Assembly: GCA_010645155.1 (NCBI GenBank)
Contig: CM021314.1
Location: 7,018,279 to 7,082,278 of the forward strand
Length of the DNA: 64,000 nucleotides
Direction: 5' to 3'
Source of the DNA: Tigriopus japonicus
Taxonomy: Eukaryota > Arthropoda > Copepoda > Harpacticoida > Harpacticidae
Shown here piece after piece: positions 35,712 through 47,221 of this stretch. Under the pieces are notes generated by a model that was not told the DNA's origin, ran no database searches, and saw nothing but the letters and a program-made list of their open reading frames with translations. Position numbers and translations under genes: made by a program. Each line of letters opens with the position of its first letter. Within the stretch, counting starts at the first letter, position 1.

Positions 35712-36690
35712 CGACCCATGGATATACTTACAGAAGAGGATGCGAAGACAGCTGTTTGTTGTTGTTTTTGAGAGCCCAATGAGGCCCTCTGGAGTGAACG
35801 ATAGGGAAGTGTTATGGACTCAATATTCAATATTTTATCCTAAATTAGTGAACAAATTGTCTAGACATCATTCTAGTTTGTGTTTCTGTCTCTTAGAGAT
35901 AATTAAATGCAACCCACTCTTGGGTAAATCACGTTCACCACTCATTATCAACCCTATTCAACTTATCCTGAAATACCAATGGTTTCAGATTATAAGTACC
36001 AAACAACACCATCAAAGCGAAGAATACAGTGCCCCATGAGAGTGATCTGTTCTTCACTGCATTCTGCATGAATAATCAGTGTGAGGGAATCATCAACAAC
36101 TCAACTATTAGTTGACAAAAAAATTGTTTAATCTCGTGCTTCCTCTCGGTTTGGCTGATCAAAATGTTGATATTTGGCATCTAATGGATTTCAAGGATTT
36201 CAGACGGTAAAATGCTGACTAAAAATGATGTTTTTATGGGGAAGAGTGTGGATACTGTAGCTGTGAGTTTCATTGTTAATAACATGGCCACAGTTTTCTA
36301 AAAAGACGCCCAATCTTCATGAAACTTGATCGAAGTATAACTGAACTCGTTGTCTGAAGTTGGTATTATTATATTTAAGTTACATATGCATTTATTCGAG
36401 ATCCATTCTCCATTTTGTGCGAGATATTGGTCTGAAGGAGCTCAGTTTTGACTAATTCCCGAGAACAGAAAGCAGCATTATGAAAATGAATGGTAGGAAA
36501 AGGAGCGCTATTTAATGCTGCAACAATGTTCTGAAGCGATGTTTGCTATCAAACACCTATTTCTATCGTTTTTTGGCAATTTCGTTCAAATTCTCTGCAG
36601 AGCCGCACCGTTTTAAGGGCCTCATTGGGCTACGCGTCAGCTGAAGTTCGCGTCCTGTGGTAAGAGGTTCCTGGCCGACCCAACGCTAAA
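35712..36690. mobile_element. dispersed repeat, copy B (inverse of 24.6-25.9 kb)
   Basis: See copy A. The landmarks here are GTTATGGACTCAATATT and TGTTTGCTATCAAACACC, then GGGCTACGCGTCAGCTGAAG. A 111-codon frame at 35704-36039 overlaps it. Copy A is not open in the same way, so the frame is not supported as a gene. Confidence 0.7.
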
Positions 36691-38271
36691 CAGAACTTGG
36701 ATTCCAGGTGGAGGAGAGGAGGGACAACAGCTCGGTCAAGCCATGTGTGACTGTGAAACCATGAGCGGCTATCTTAGATCAATTATTAATCACTAGATAG
36801 CGTGCAAGCTTCAGACAGGCTGATTTGGCAAGCGGGACGGAATGCGTTGAATTTATGAGGAAAATGTCGCCCTCACAACTGTATCGGATAGTTAGTGTGA
36901 CCAAGCATGGAATCAACACCAACTTTTTTAAACTCGTTCTTACAGCCACAAGTTACTTTTTGCCCAGATATGTATTGGATTAATCCTACATAATGCAAAA
37001 GCTTAAATTTGTGTTTTTCCCATCAATGACTGATTCAAGGTATTGGCAAAAAAGTTCCTAGTTGTAGTATGTAAATCCAAGGCACGGGCACCTAGTGACG
37101 TCTTCCAGTCTTTGGTTCTTTCAAGAAAGTGACCACTAACAATAACAAAAAGTGACCCAAAAACATAAATCAATTCCACATTTGGTTCATCAATTGCATG
37201 GTTGACATTTGCCTGGTCACACATTTCAAATGTTCCCACACTTTTGTCCACTCAATAGTTGGCGACAGGAGACGCATATTTAGGCTCACACTCCCTCTAG
37301 TATTTGATAGATCTCAATGGCGGCTATGCATATGACTAATCCATCCAGGGTTACCAGGTGTTTTCAAGCCGATGCTGTCAAAAAGTTGTCTGAAATACTG
37401 CTAATAACAGTTGTTCACAGACATTGTCTAAATTCCGTTCTGCCTTGTTCCAAGCGGAAATTTTCTCATGATTAGTTCGTTTTAGTCGGGTTTTAGGTCT
37501 CGAAAATTCTCGCTGTTTATTTTAAGTCGAAAACATTCGATCTTTTAGTTTTGGTCGAAATATTTTGTCCGCACTGCCACTTTTTGCTAATTTCCTCGGC
37601 CCTTTCATTGCGATTTTCAAATTTTCACTGCCATTAAGTTTTCGATTAAGTGGCAGCAATGGTTGCCACATGGCGTCACTGAACCCATCCAGGCTTCTGA
37701 AGTACAACTAGCTTGCCAACGACGGGCACACTAAACACTCAGCGACCTCTTCTGGGCTGATGTTTTAAGTGCTCAAACACACCGATAGGTGTCGCTTCGC
37801 ACGTGGTTTTAAACCGAACTTCGAACACCATTGTGAAAAAGGTGCTCAATCCCTAATTTACTCTCGTTTGCCTTTAGCCCTCCCAGTTTTCTTACGAGTA
37901 AAAATATTTTCAACGCTCAGCATATCGATTATCGAGTAAAATCATGAAAATACCTGGCATTCCCAACGGAAGTGATGTCACAAGATGCCACCGCCTCGAT
38001 CATCCTCAGCATTTAAAATTTTCTCCAGCGTGACTAGAGCCGGCAATTTCGTTCCATTCTCCTCCCGTCTTTTCTCCTCCTCAACATTTCGCATAACCCA
38101 AACCACTCTAAAACCGTTCCAACAATCTCCCATCCAGTTCCATCGCCTACATCTAATGCTCCTTTCAACCGCTCTCTACCTTTGGACCGCTCTATCACCG
38201 AATTCTTGGACCCGCTCGGGTCACGCTGATTGGATCGATGTTAATGTCAGCTCACGCCGCCTTGTTTCCTC
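36691..38271. other. intergenic stretch and distal upstream region of eEF1A
   Basis: No gene recognised. A 104-codon frame at 37985-38299 runs into the eEF1A leader and has no supporting motif. Confidence 0.5.
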
Positions 38272-38279
38272 CTCTTTCT
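38272..38279 (+). promoter_or_regulatory. eEF1A: TCT initiator / TOP start of eEF1A with leader intron
   Basis: CTCTTTCT fits the arthropod polypyrimidine initiator YYC(+1)TTTYY used by translation-machinery genes, which puts the likely first base at C38274. A transcript starting there would have a 5' terminal oligopyrimidine tract, as known for eEF1A mRNAs. A leader intron is then predicted from GTGAGTAG at 38296 to CCTCTTTTCCAG at 38562, so the start codon lies just inside exon 2. All of this is inferred from motifs. Confidence 0.55.
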
Positions 38280-38581
38280 GTCGTGGCACTGTGAGGTGAG
38301 TAGACGTTCTCCGATTGAGTCTCGACACTAGAAATCTTCGATTATCTTGAGCATCCCCGAAGTGAAAGCGCCTACGGGTTAACCCCAGTCCTCCGGTCTC
38401 CCGAGGGAACCCATTAGACGAGAATTGAGTGGGCTAGCTTTCTTCGGAGAGAGCTTTTTGATTGCCGGCAATTGCACCACGTTTTGTAGTTGAATCAGAA
38501 ACGAGGAAGTCGTGAGTCGCTTATTTAATCCAGTGGTTGGCCTCTTTTCCAGCGATTCGATTGCTGACTCTAAACCGATAA

Positions 38582-40062
<1,481 letters not shown>

Positions 40063-40146
40063 TCATTGGGAATCTTCGTCTTTTCGACACAATTTTTATG
40101 CGTTGGAATTTTGAACCACACCATCTTCTCTGCCGAGACATTGGCG

Positions 40147-40152
40147 AATAAA
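40147..40152 (+). terminator. eEF1A: poly(A) signal for eEF1A
   Basis: AATAAA 85 nt after the stop codon. A second AATAAA lies at 40216-40221. Either could serve. Confidence 0.6.
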
Positions 40153-40531
40153 ATGATCCCTATGTGTTATCGACATTTGATTGCCAGTGTCTTTATCTGT
40201 CAAAATTTGGCTAGAAATAAAGAGTCTCCATCATTATCGCCTAGGCTCTCCCCAAAAGTGGGGCCGGGTTTAATGATCGAGAAAATGAACATCCGTTACT
40301 TCGCCCGCTTTTGATTGTTGTTTACGGATGTTCCTGTACGGAGAGCCACGTGGTCTGATGCTACGTGGGATCTAAAATGAATCGACTAGAAACGAACAGC
40401 CTTGGCAATGAAAGGCTTGTATTCTGTATGATTTCTTGGACAGTGGCCAAGAAAAAGAGCTCTATTGGGGCGTGGACGAGTTTATGTCTACATGCTTTCA
40501 GAACGTCTCTGTTCAGTAAGATCATTTAATA

Positions 40532-41989
40532 ATGGAGGAAGAGGACGCACCTGTTTACGCGGTTGTTCAAAAATCTTCAAAAGAACATGGCGATCCCCCG
40601 CCTATTCGATCTGAGTTCTTAGTCAGTTTTCTGGTCGACAAACGGGGTGGAGCACTAACAGGGTCTCGAGGCTCGGGAATTCGTTTGATTATTCCGCCCA
40701 AAGCCTTGGAACAACCCATTCGGATCAAGTGTTCCTATTGTCCTCCAGATATTCCCAACTCGCTTCCACCATTGTTGGATGGTGACGCCATCGCTTCTTC
40801 GGGTGTGGTTCAACTCGATTGTTCACCCCCTGAGGCCAACCTCCTCCGTCCCATCTTAATGGAACTGCCCCACTTCTGTGAGACCGAGCAAGGTGGGCGT
40901 GAACTCATTGTGATCAAATCCTTGGATGGACTAACTTGGAGTGAACATAGTCAGTTTCATTGCGCAGCATCTGGATGGAACAAGACCAACGAAGAGGATC
41001 TTTACATGGATGTGGTTTCACAATTACAGTTGAGCAAGGTCAAAGATGATTTGGATACAGATCGGATAGTCCGCGTGTCCCTCGTTTCGTTCCCGAAATA
41101 TGTAGCTGTGGTGTCGAGAACATCTTCCAAATCTGTTACCATAACCAAAGACAAGGGTGGAATATTGAAGAACCAAAATGTCACTGTGATATTTCCGGCG
41201 GATTGCGTTTATAATAAAATCAAAGCCGGATTACAAGTTCGAGAGATCAGCCAAAAGAATTCAGGAGATTTGCCATTAGGTTGGGAAACTTCACCCGTGC
41301 TGTCAATTAGCCCCCTTCATCGTCGCTTCCACGAACCTATCGCTATTCAACTACCCTTTGGCGGTTGGAAGTCCAGAGTTGACCGGGAAATCAAAGTTCT
41401 TATGTTCAAATCTGCATCAGATGGTCCCTCGACCTGGGAAGATTTTACCCCGTACACTGCCATCGAATTCCAAGGCAATGAGCTACTAGTGTTTACGAAG
41501 GTGACAGGCCTCTTCTGGGTCTTCTTGACCACCAAACCGTCTTCAAACGCGGAGGAAGTGGCAAATACCCTTTATAAATCTATCTCAAGCGTTCAATATT
41601 TGTGTGAAGTGATTGTCTTTTATCGGGCAGAGTTTCCTCGCGCTTGGTGTAACACTTTCCGCATTCACTTGTCCAACCGTCGAGGATTGGAACAGTTTTC
41701 CGAGAGTAAACTTCAGAATTGGAAACTGTGTCTTCGACAACCCGTTTCATTGGAGGAGGGCAAATATCGCTTCCGCTTCGATCGAGGCTTGATTCTTGTG
41801 GGACAAGACGAGTCCATTTTGGGACAAATTGTGGACACAATTGATTTTCATCCTTTCTTGGAGGATTCCTTGACTTTGGTGTCAAGGAAGGTGGACCAAG
41901 AGCCTTTGATTCGCAGGCCAACTCTTGAAATGAGCAAAGCAGACTCTGGAGTGACCGTTTTAAATGCCGAACTGGATGTAAAGTTGTAA
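40532..41989 (+). CDS. stand-alone ZU5-ZU5-UPA protein, ankyrin-like, single exon
   Basis: A complete 485-aa intronless frame, with an in-frame TAA just upstream of ATG. In ankyrins the ZU5N-ZU5C-UPA supramodule links membrane proteins to beta-spectrin. Here the same three domains stand alone. The first ZU5 domain (about 27-170) has FLVSFLVDKRGG, SGIRLIIPPKAL and GRELIVIKSLDGLTWSEH. The second (about 190-330) has YVAVVSRTSS, KDKGGILKNQNV and RRFHEPIAIQLP. The UPA domain (about 345-485) ends QEPLIRRPTLEMSK...LNAELDVKL, in line with the ankyrin UPA end. There are no ankyrin repeats, death domain, signal peptide or membrane segment, which separates it from ankyrin, UNC5 and PIDD. Ankyrin's spectrin-contact motif V-D-A-R-G-G reads V-D-K-R-G-G here. 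It starts 470 bp after the eEF1A stop on the same strand. An origin as a retrocopied ankyrin fragment is my inference. Fold confidence is high, function unknown. Confidence 0.85.
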   Translation: MEEEDAPVYAVVQKSSKEHGDPPPIRSEFLVSFLVDKRGGALTGSRGSGIRLIIPPKALEQPIRIKCSYCPPDIPNSLPPLLDGDAIASSGVVQLDCSPPEANLLRPILMELPHFCETEQGGRELIVIKSLDGLTWSEHSQFHCAASGWNKTNEEDLYMDVVSQLQLSKVKDDLDTDRIVRVSLVSFPKYVAVVSRTSSKSVTITKDKGGILKNQNVTVIFPADCVYNKIKAGLQVREISQKNSGDLPLGWETSPVLSISPLHRRFHEPIAIQLPFGGWKSRVDREIKVLMFKSASDGPSTWEDFTPYTAIEFQGNELLVFTKVTGLFWVFLTTKPSSNAEEVANTLYKSISSVQYLCEVIVFYRAEFPRAWCNTFRIHLSNRRGLEQFSESKLQNWKLCLRQPVSLEEGKYRFRFDRGLILVGQDESILGQIVDTIDFHPFLEDSLTLVSRKVDQEPLIRRPTLEMSKADSGVTVLNAELDVKL

Positions 41990-42520
41990 AATGAACGTCC
42001 GGTTGTAAAAGAATGAAAAACAATTCGCAGATTCATGTGTTCGATTGAGATTTAACATACACTTAATGTTTATGCCCAAACACTACTTAAAATATGATGG
42101 AAGGATTCAAAATAGACTAACAGATTTGAATCACTGGTTTTTGATTGTTGTTATTAGCGTTTTATTAATATGATTAATTGGTTAGTGATGATGGACTTTA
42201 ACAGTTTACGGGGTGATTGATAAGAAACGGAACAACAAACTATACCTATGACTTAGAAATACTTCACTCACAATAATGTATGTGGCTCAAAAAGATGTGG
42301 TAGATGGCAACTTTTCAGCTACATGTCCCTACAAGACCAAAGCTCGGGAGGATGAAATGAAATCAGAGTCATGATGGCTCTATTTTCAAAATTGATCCTC
42401 ACGAGAAAAACCATTTATCTAAATACTTAAAATCACAAGAAAATACCTCTTCTAATAGTTCAAGCCCAACGTATTGCACACGCATTTAATCTGAGGTTCA
42501 AATAAGGTTTCAATCGCATG
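41990..42520. other. downstream region, nothing recognised
   Basis: No AATAAA close to the ZU5-UPA stop codon and no other gene is seen. Confidence 0.45.
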
Positions 42521-42528
42521 GTTTAGAC

Positions 42529-43125
42529 CAGGGATGTGCAAACTTATTTAGCAGTGGGCCAAATTGGCCGGACTGTTGGCGCTCGCGGGCCTCACCATCC
42601 AAACCGGCAAATAATTTCTAGTTTAAAATTCTAATACCTACCTACCCCACGTATTATATATTTTACTCAAGAGACTTATATTTTTGGTATCATTTTCACA
42701 TACAATGGGAATGAATGCAATTCAGTGGGATGAATGAAGCTGGCTCAATTTCCCAACAGCTCGATCCAAATTTGGTTTAATGGTGGAACTGGCCACACGA
42801 AGTCTATTTTCCAAATGTTCGTCGGTCAGAACAGATCTGTATGGAGATTTCATTGCCCCCACGATTTTGAAAAGAACTGTTCGCACACGTACCTCGATCC
42901 AAATATCGCAAAATCGTAAGTATCGTAAAAGTCCCCACAGTTAGGCTGCTTCAGAGACTTAAAGAAGTTAGGCCCGCGCCAAATGTGGCCTTTCGCGGGC
43001 TATGCCAAAATCATGCTGCGGGCCACAGTCTAGTGAAAATCACAGATCCTCTCGCGGGCCACGCGAAATCAGCTATCAGCTCGCGGGCCACATTTGGCCC
43101 GCGGGCCAGGGTTTGCACACCCCTG
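42529..43125. mobile_element. hAT-type (Charlie-like) non-autonomous element, perfect 8-bp duplication
   Basis: The ends are CAGGGATGTGCAAACTTATT and, inverted, CAGGGGTGTGCAAACCCTGG. GTTTAGAC flanks both sides (42521-42528 and 43126-43133). Its ends carry GGGCCAAA/GCGGGCCACAT words typical of Charlie-like hAT elements. GC-rich ends contrast with the flanks. It is non-coding. Confidence 0.93.
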
Positions 43126-43133
43126 GTTTAGAC

Positions 43134-43503
43134 TGTATATTTTGGTGTTCTATTTCTTTTCAAACACCCTGTAGGGGCGACACTCTGGTTTTAGTATCTA
43201 TTAAGACGATTAGACACCAAAACCGACACGTAAGCGATATAAAGAATAATTTAAGGCGCTATTTCTGGATCTAACAAATCAATGCATCTTTTCAAGGAAA
43301 ACGTTTGACTCTATTTTTCGCAAGTAGATAGTCTGTAGTGCGAGTATTATAGATTTAACTTTAATTTATCATTTCCATACAATGTTTCTCGTGAACGAAT
43401 GAGCAAAACATGCTAAAATTAAGCACATTGCACTTTAAAATGCTTACCTTAGTTATTTCAAGAAAAAATCCTTGCTTTGTAATGCAATCCAAAATATAAA
43501 TTG
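43134..43503. other. intergenic stretch, nothing recognised
   Basis: Lies between two hAT-type elements. No gene is visible. Confidence 0.45.
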
Positions 43504-43511
43504 GTAATCTG

Positions 43512-44045
43512 TAGGGCCCGGAAAATTATTTGCAAAAATTGACAAAATATCCAATATATATTTTCTTCAAAAGCCCAAAATATTTGGAAAAAGCCGGATA
43601 GTTGAGATATATTTTTTTTGTCAAGGCCATTTTTTTTGGTCTTTTTGTCTGTGTTCATCGATTTTCCAAATTTGTTTCTGGTTAATTTGATGCATTTGGC
43701 CGTTTTGGGGGCAAACTTGACATGTAATTGATTTAAACAACACAATTTTCAATTTGCCTCAATAGATGGCGTAGTTTTTTCGCATAAGACAGTAGTTTTG
43801 ATTGTGAATGTCCAATCTTAGTCCAAATGCCATTTTGTAGAGATTTTTGTATTTTGGGAAGGCTCTATTGAGCATTGGTCATTCATTTTTTTCCTCAATT
43901 TTGCCCGAAATATTTTTTTGTACTAGAATATTCGAGGAAATATTTCTTTATCCTTGAACAAGCCAAAATATTTAAAAAATCGAGGAAAAGTGGAGAAATA
44001 TTTTTAAAATAATTTATATTTTACGAAATTTATTTCCGGGCCCTA
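43512..44045. mobile_element. hAT-type MITE, perfect 8-bp duplication
   Basis: The ends are TAGGGCCCGGAAAATTATTT and, inverted, TAGGGCCCGGAAATAAATTT. GTAATCTG flanks both sides (43504-43511 and 44046-44053). The AT-rich interior has many AAATATTT words in both orientations. It is non-coding. Confidence 0.93.
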
Positions 44046-44053
44046 GTAATCTG

Positions 44054-44527
44054 TCATCTGTACATCATCAAAACAACTGTAAATGAAGGTTTACATGTCT
44101 CAGAATGAAGGTATTGGACGATGAACCTGGCCGAGGCAGGTAATCTATTTTTGTTATTATCATCATTTTTTTTGTGTCAGTTAGTCAACCAAAAGATGAT
44201 TGCAAAATCATTGACCAAGGGAGGCCAACCTATGAGAAACCTGGCTTATGGTCGCTAAGGCTTCCACGGGTTAACGGATTAATCGATTAATCCATGAAAA
44301 GTATATTATTTCATTTATTTGTTTGGTCAGACGGATTAATCGAACAAAATTAGAGAAAAATTTGTTTTTCCGTTCTAATATGTCTTTTCTTATCAATTTA
44401 CGAAATTTCTCCAGAAAAGTTTGAAATTGAAGATTCCAAAAGCCCTATAAAGCAAAAATAGGTGCCACCCAATGATATCAAAAACACTCGCCAAACATCT
44501 ATAATCTATACATTAAAGGTAAAAGAG
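44054..44527. other. intergenic stretch, nothing recognised
   Basis: Short inverted words around GGATTAATCGATTAATCC (about 44276-44294) only. No gene is visible. Confidence 0.45.
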
Positions 44528-45935
44528 GCTCACGGTACTGAGAAAATTATATAAAGTTTCTATCGAAATTCCCAAACACTATAAAATGTGGTTCATACTC
44601 AGGAAACCAAGGGGACCAACTTTGATTTACTGAGTTTCTCAAAGTTCGCTCTGGGGTTCGATCCCGGCTGACTGCCACTCTCCAAAAACTCAACTCTTCG
44701 AAATCAAAATTTAGCATTTGAACCGTCTTTTAAAGCAAAACTAGGCAAGACCCGGTTCGATTCCGGGCTTGCCGAGTCCTAGTGGCCTGTGATATTAAGT
44801 TACGTGCAGTAGTCACGGCCCATGACGGCTTAAATGGGCGAACCTGAGGTCATTCCCGAGGGTGAGGTAAAAATTAATGCTTGTTTGCTTGTCCAAGTGG
44901 AGCGGCAATATCCCCTTATGGCGGACAGCCTCTATCAGATCACAGCTGCGTTCTGACTCCACTTTTACTACTCTAAAAGTACACTTTTAGAGTAGATTAA
45001 GATACCTTTCGAATTGAAATTGCTTTTAGTTAATAGTTTTAATAGTTATTTGAGTTTAACCGATTCATTTTTGGCCCAAGAAAACGGAAAAACGTTCCGG
45101 GTATATGAAAACACAAATTCCCAAACAAATGATATAAATTTTTGATGTCACAAAATAAAATAAAACATCTTCACATATCTGTGTTTTATTGTAACATTTT
45201 AAAATAACATGTATTAAAACTTAATAAACACTAAAAATGCATATTTTTGAAAAACTGATTGATTTCATTACATTTGGTTAGATTTTCAAATGAAAACTTT
45301 AAAAAAATGCTAAACTGATGTGTCTTCGTATTTTGTGAGAATTCGATATTTCTCGAAGGACCATGGTCAAATGGACCAATATTGATCTTTTTAAAACCTT
45401 ATTTAATTTTACAAAATTTGCATTGAGGAATTACCAATACAACCTTTCCATAATTCAAAAGCCACAATTCGAAAAATTGATTTTTTTGTGTTTTTTCGGA
45501 AATGATATATATTATTTTGACATGCTATGACAAAACATAGAAGAAAAAAAAATCTTTATTTCCTCTTGTGACATCAGACATTTATATCATATGCTTGGGA
45601 ATTTGAGTTTTACATACCCGGGACGTTTTTTCGCTCTTTTGGGCCAAAAATGAACCGGTTAAACTCAAATAACTCAGCGGCTGAGCAACATATTTTTAAG
45701 CAATTTCGATTCGAAAGGTATTTAAATCTACTCTAAAAGTGTACTGACTAGATTTTCAAAAATTAATTTATTTAATAGGTTTTTAGGTATATAACTTTTA
45801 ATCTAGACCTGACTTTGAGAAACTCAGTAAATCAAAGTTGTTCCCCTTGGTTTCCTAAGTCTGAATCACATTTCATAGTGTTTGGGGATTTCCATAGAAC
45901 TTTGATATGATTTTTTCAGTACGTGGGCTATTGCT
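44528..45935. mobile_element. large foldback element
   Basis: Left-arm parts (44528-44645 and about 44974-45160) pair in inverse order with right-arm parts (about 45815-45935 and 45560-45745). Shared words include GAGAAACTCAGTAAATCAAA, CCAAACACTAT, TTGGCCCAAAA and CCCGGGACGTTTTT-like blocks. The left arm is interrupted by about 330 bp with tRNA-like motifs. The loop (45160-45560) is AT-rich. No transposase is visible, and the ends are approximate. Confidence 0.75.
44646..44973 (+). mobile_element. SINE-like insertion with tRNA T-arm motifs
   Basis: Two T-arm/B-box-like segments occur: GGGGTTCGATCCCGGC near 44653 and CCCGGTTCGATTCCGGG near 44753, the latter with a perfect 5-bp stem. There is no complete cloverleaf for either. 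Its position inside one arm only of the foldback element shows that it inserted later. Confidence 0.5.
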
Positions 45936-46167
45936 TACAGAGGGTCACTTAGTACCCATGCCTTGAACTTTTAATCTGGAAAAGTAATACTATACTAAGG
46001 AAATGTAAGGTATTTTCGATGAGTTAAGAGAGAAAATGTTTGTACAACAAATGCATTTCACAAAAAAACCTATCCATAATCATTTTTTTAATTTTTTTTT
46101 TCGATTCCTACGTGCTTAAGTATCTTTTTTCATTTTTTGGATCCCTTAACACAAGATATTAAAATAT

Positions 46168-46271
46168 CTGAGGCTAGTTTTTTAAGCGCAAAGATCGATC
46201 TCAAGAACGAACTTACAGTACTAAAGTACGATCTTAAGATCAATCTTTGCGTCTTAAAAAACTAGCCTCAG
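46168..46271. repeat. 104-bp near-perfect palindrome
   Basis: Arms of about 40 bp: CTGAGGCTAGTTTTTTAAG and GCAAAGAT(C/T)GATCT pair with their reverse complements around a short centre with GTACTAAAGTAC. As RNA it would form a long hairpin. It is most simply a very small MITE, and no target duplication was identified. Confidence 0.85.
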
Positions 46272-47221
46272 CTGAAGTCTTACATGAAACTTGAAGTGTG
46301 AAGAGAAGTGAGGTTTGGGATTGATGTTTTTATTGAGGCATTTCTGAATTTTTGCATTACATATGTTAATGAAATTTACCCTAGAGAGGTCAATTATCAC
46401 TAGAGAGGTAAATAAAATGCAAATAAACAATGAAAAATGGAAAAAATGGAAAAGATACACTACAATGTAAATAAAATGTCAGAAAATGCAAATAAAAGCG
46501 GAAAATTATGCTAATAAAGTGGGAAAATGTAATAAAATGCAAAACATGTTGGTTTAAATGGGTCATGCCAAGATTTTTTGGTTCTGGGTCATGATCAGGG
46601 TAACGACTTTTCAGATTTTGAAGCCCGTTCAGATCCAGATCGGTGCAAATCCGGATCAGATTGGATTGTATATGACTCATACAGGGTATTATGGAAAGAC
46701 TTCTAACATCACTACATTCGATTTATTAAGCCTTCAAGTACCATTTATTCAAGTTCAATGAGTTAACTCCTGTTTTGCTACACTTCCGTGCAGTTGGTTC
46801 TAGCTCTGGATTGGTTTGTGCTTTTTTGTCCAACTCACAATGAACCGACCTCCACTGTGATCCCATACAATACTGAGTCCGCTCATGGCCCAATTGTATC
46901 CATCCCCATATGCTAACAACATGTAGGGGAGAAAAAAATAAAAGTAGAAGCCCAAAAATGCAGGTAAAATTTGGAAAAAGAGAGGATAAATGCAACAAAT
47001 TTCAGTTTTAAGTAAGGTATAATTTGTTAAATAAAATTAAATTTCAATGTAACCACAATTCTTTTTCGTCGTTTTTGTCAAATGTCATTATCACAATGAA
47101 TTTGTTCAATATTCTCACTTTTATGGTCCATAATGGTTTTGTGTGTTTTATTGTTAACTCTCAATTCATCAACTTTATTCAGGACAGCCTTCTGGTCCTA
47201 CCCGCGTGGCCAAGATTGTCA
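46272..47221. other. intergenic stretch, nothing recognised
   Basis: No supported gene. Short frames overlap antisense frames and lack motifs. Local repeats of AAAATGCAAATAAA lie at about 46415-46550. Confidence 0.45.

Noticed and set aside
37985..38299. 104-codon frame upstream of eEF1A
   Set aside because: Overlaps the predicted promoter and leader and has no domain or splice support.
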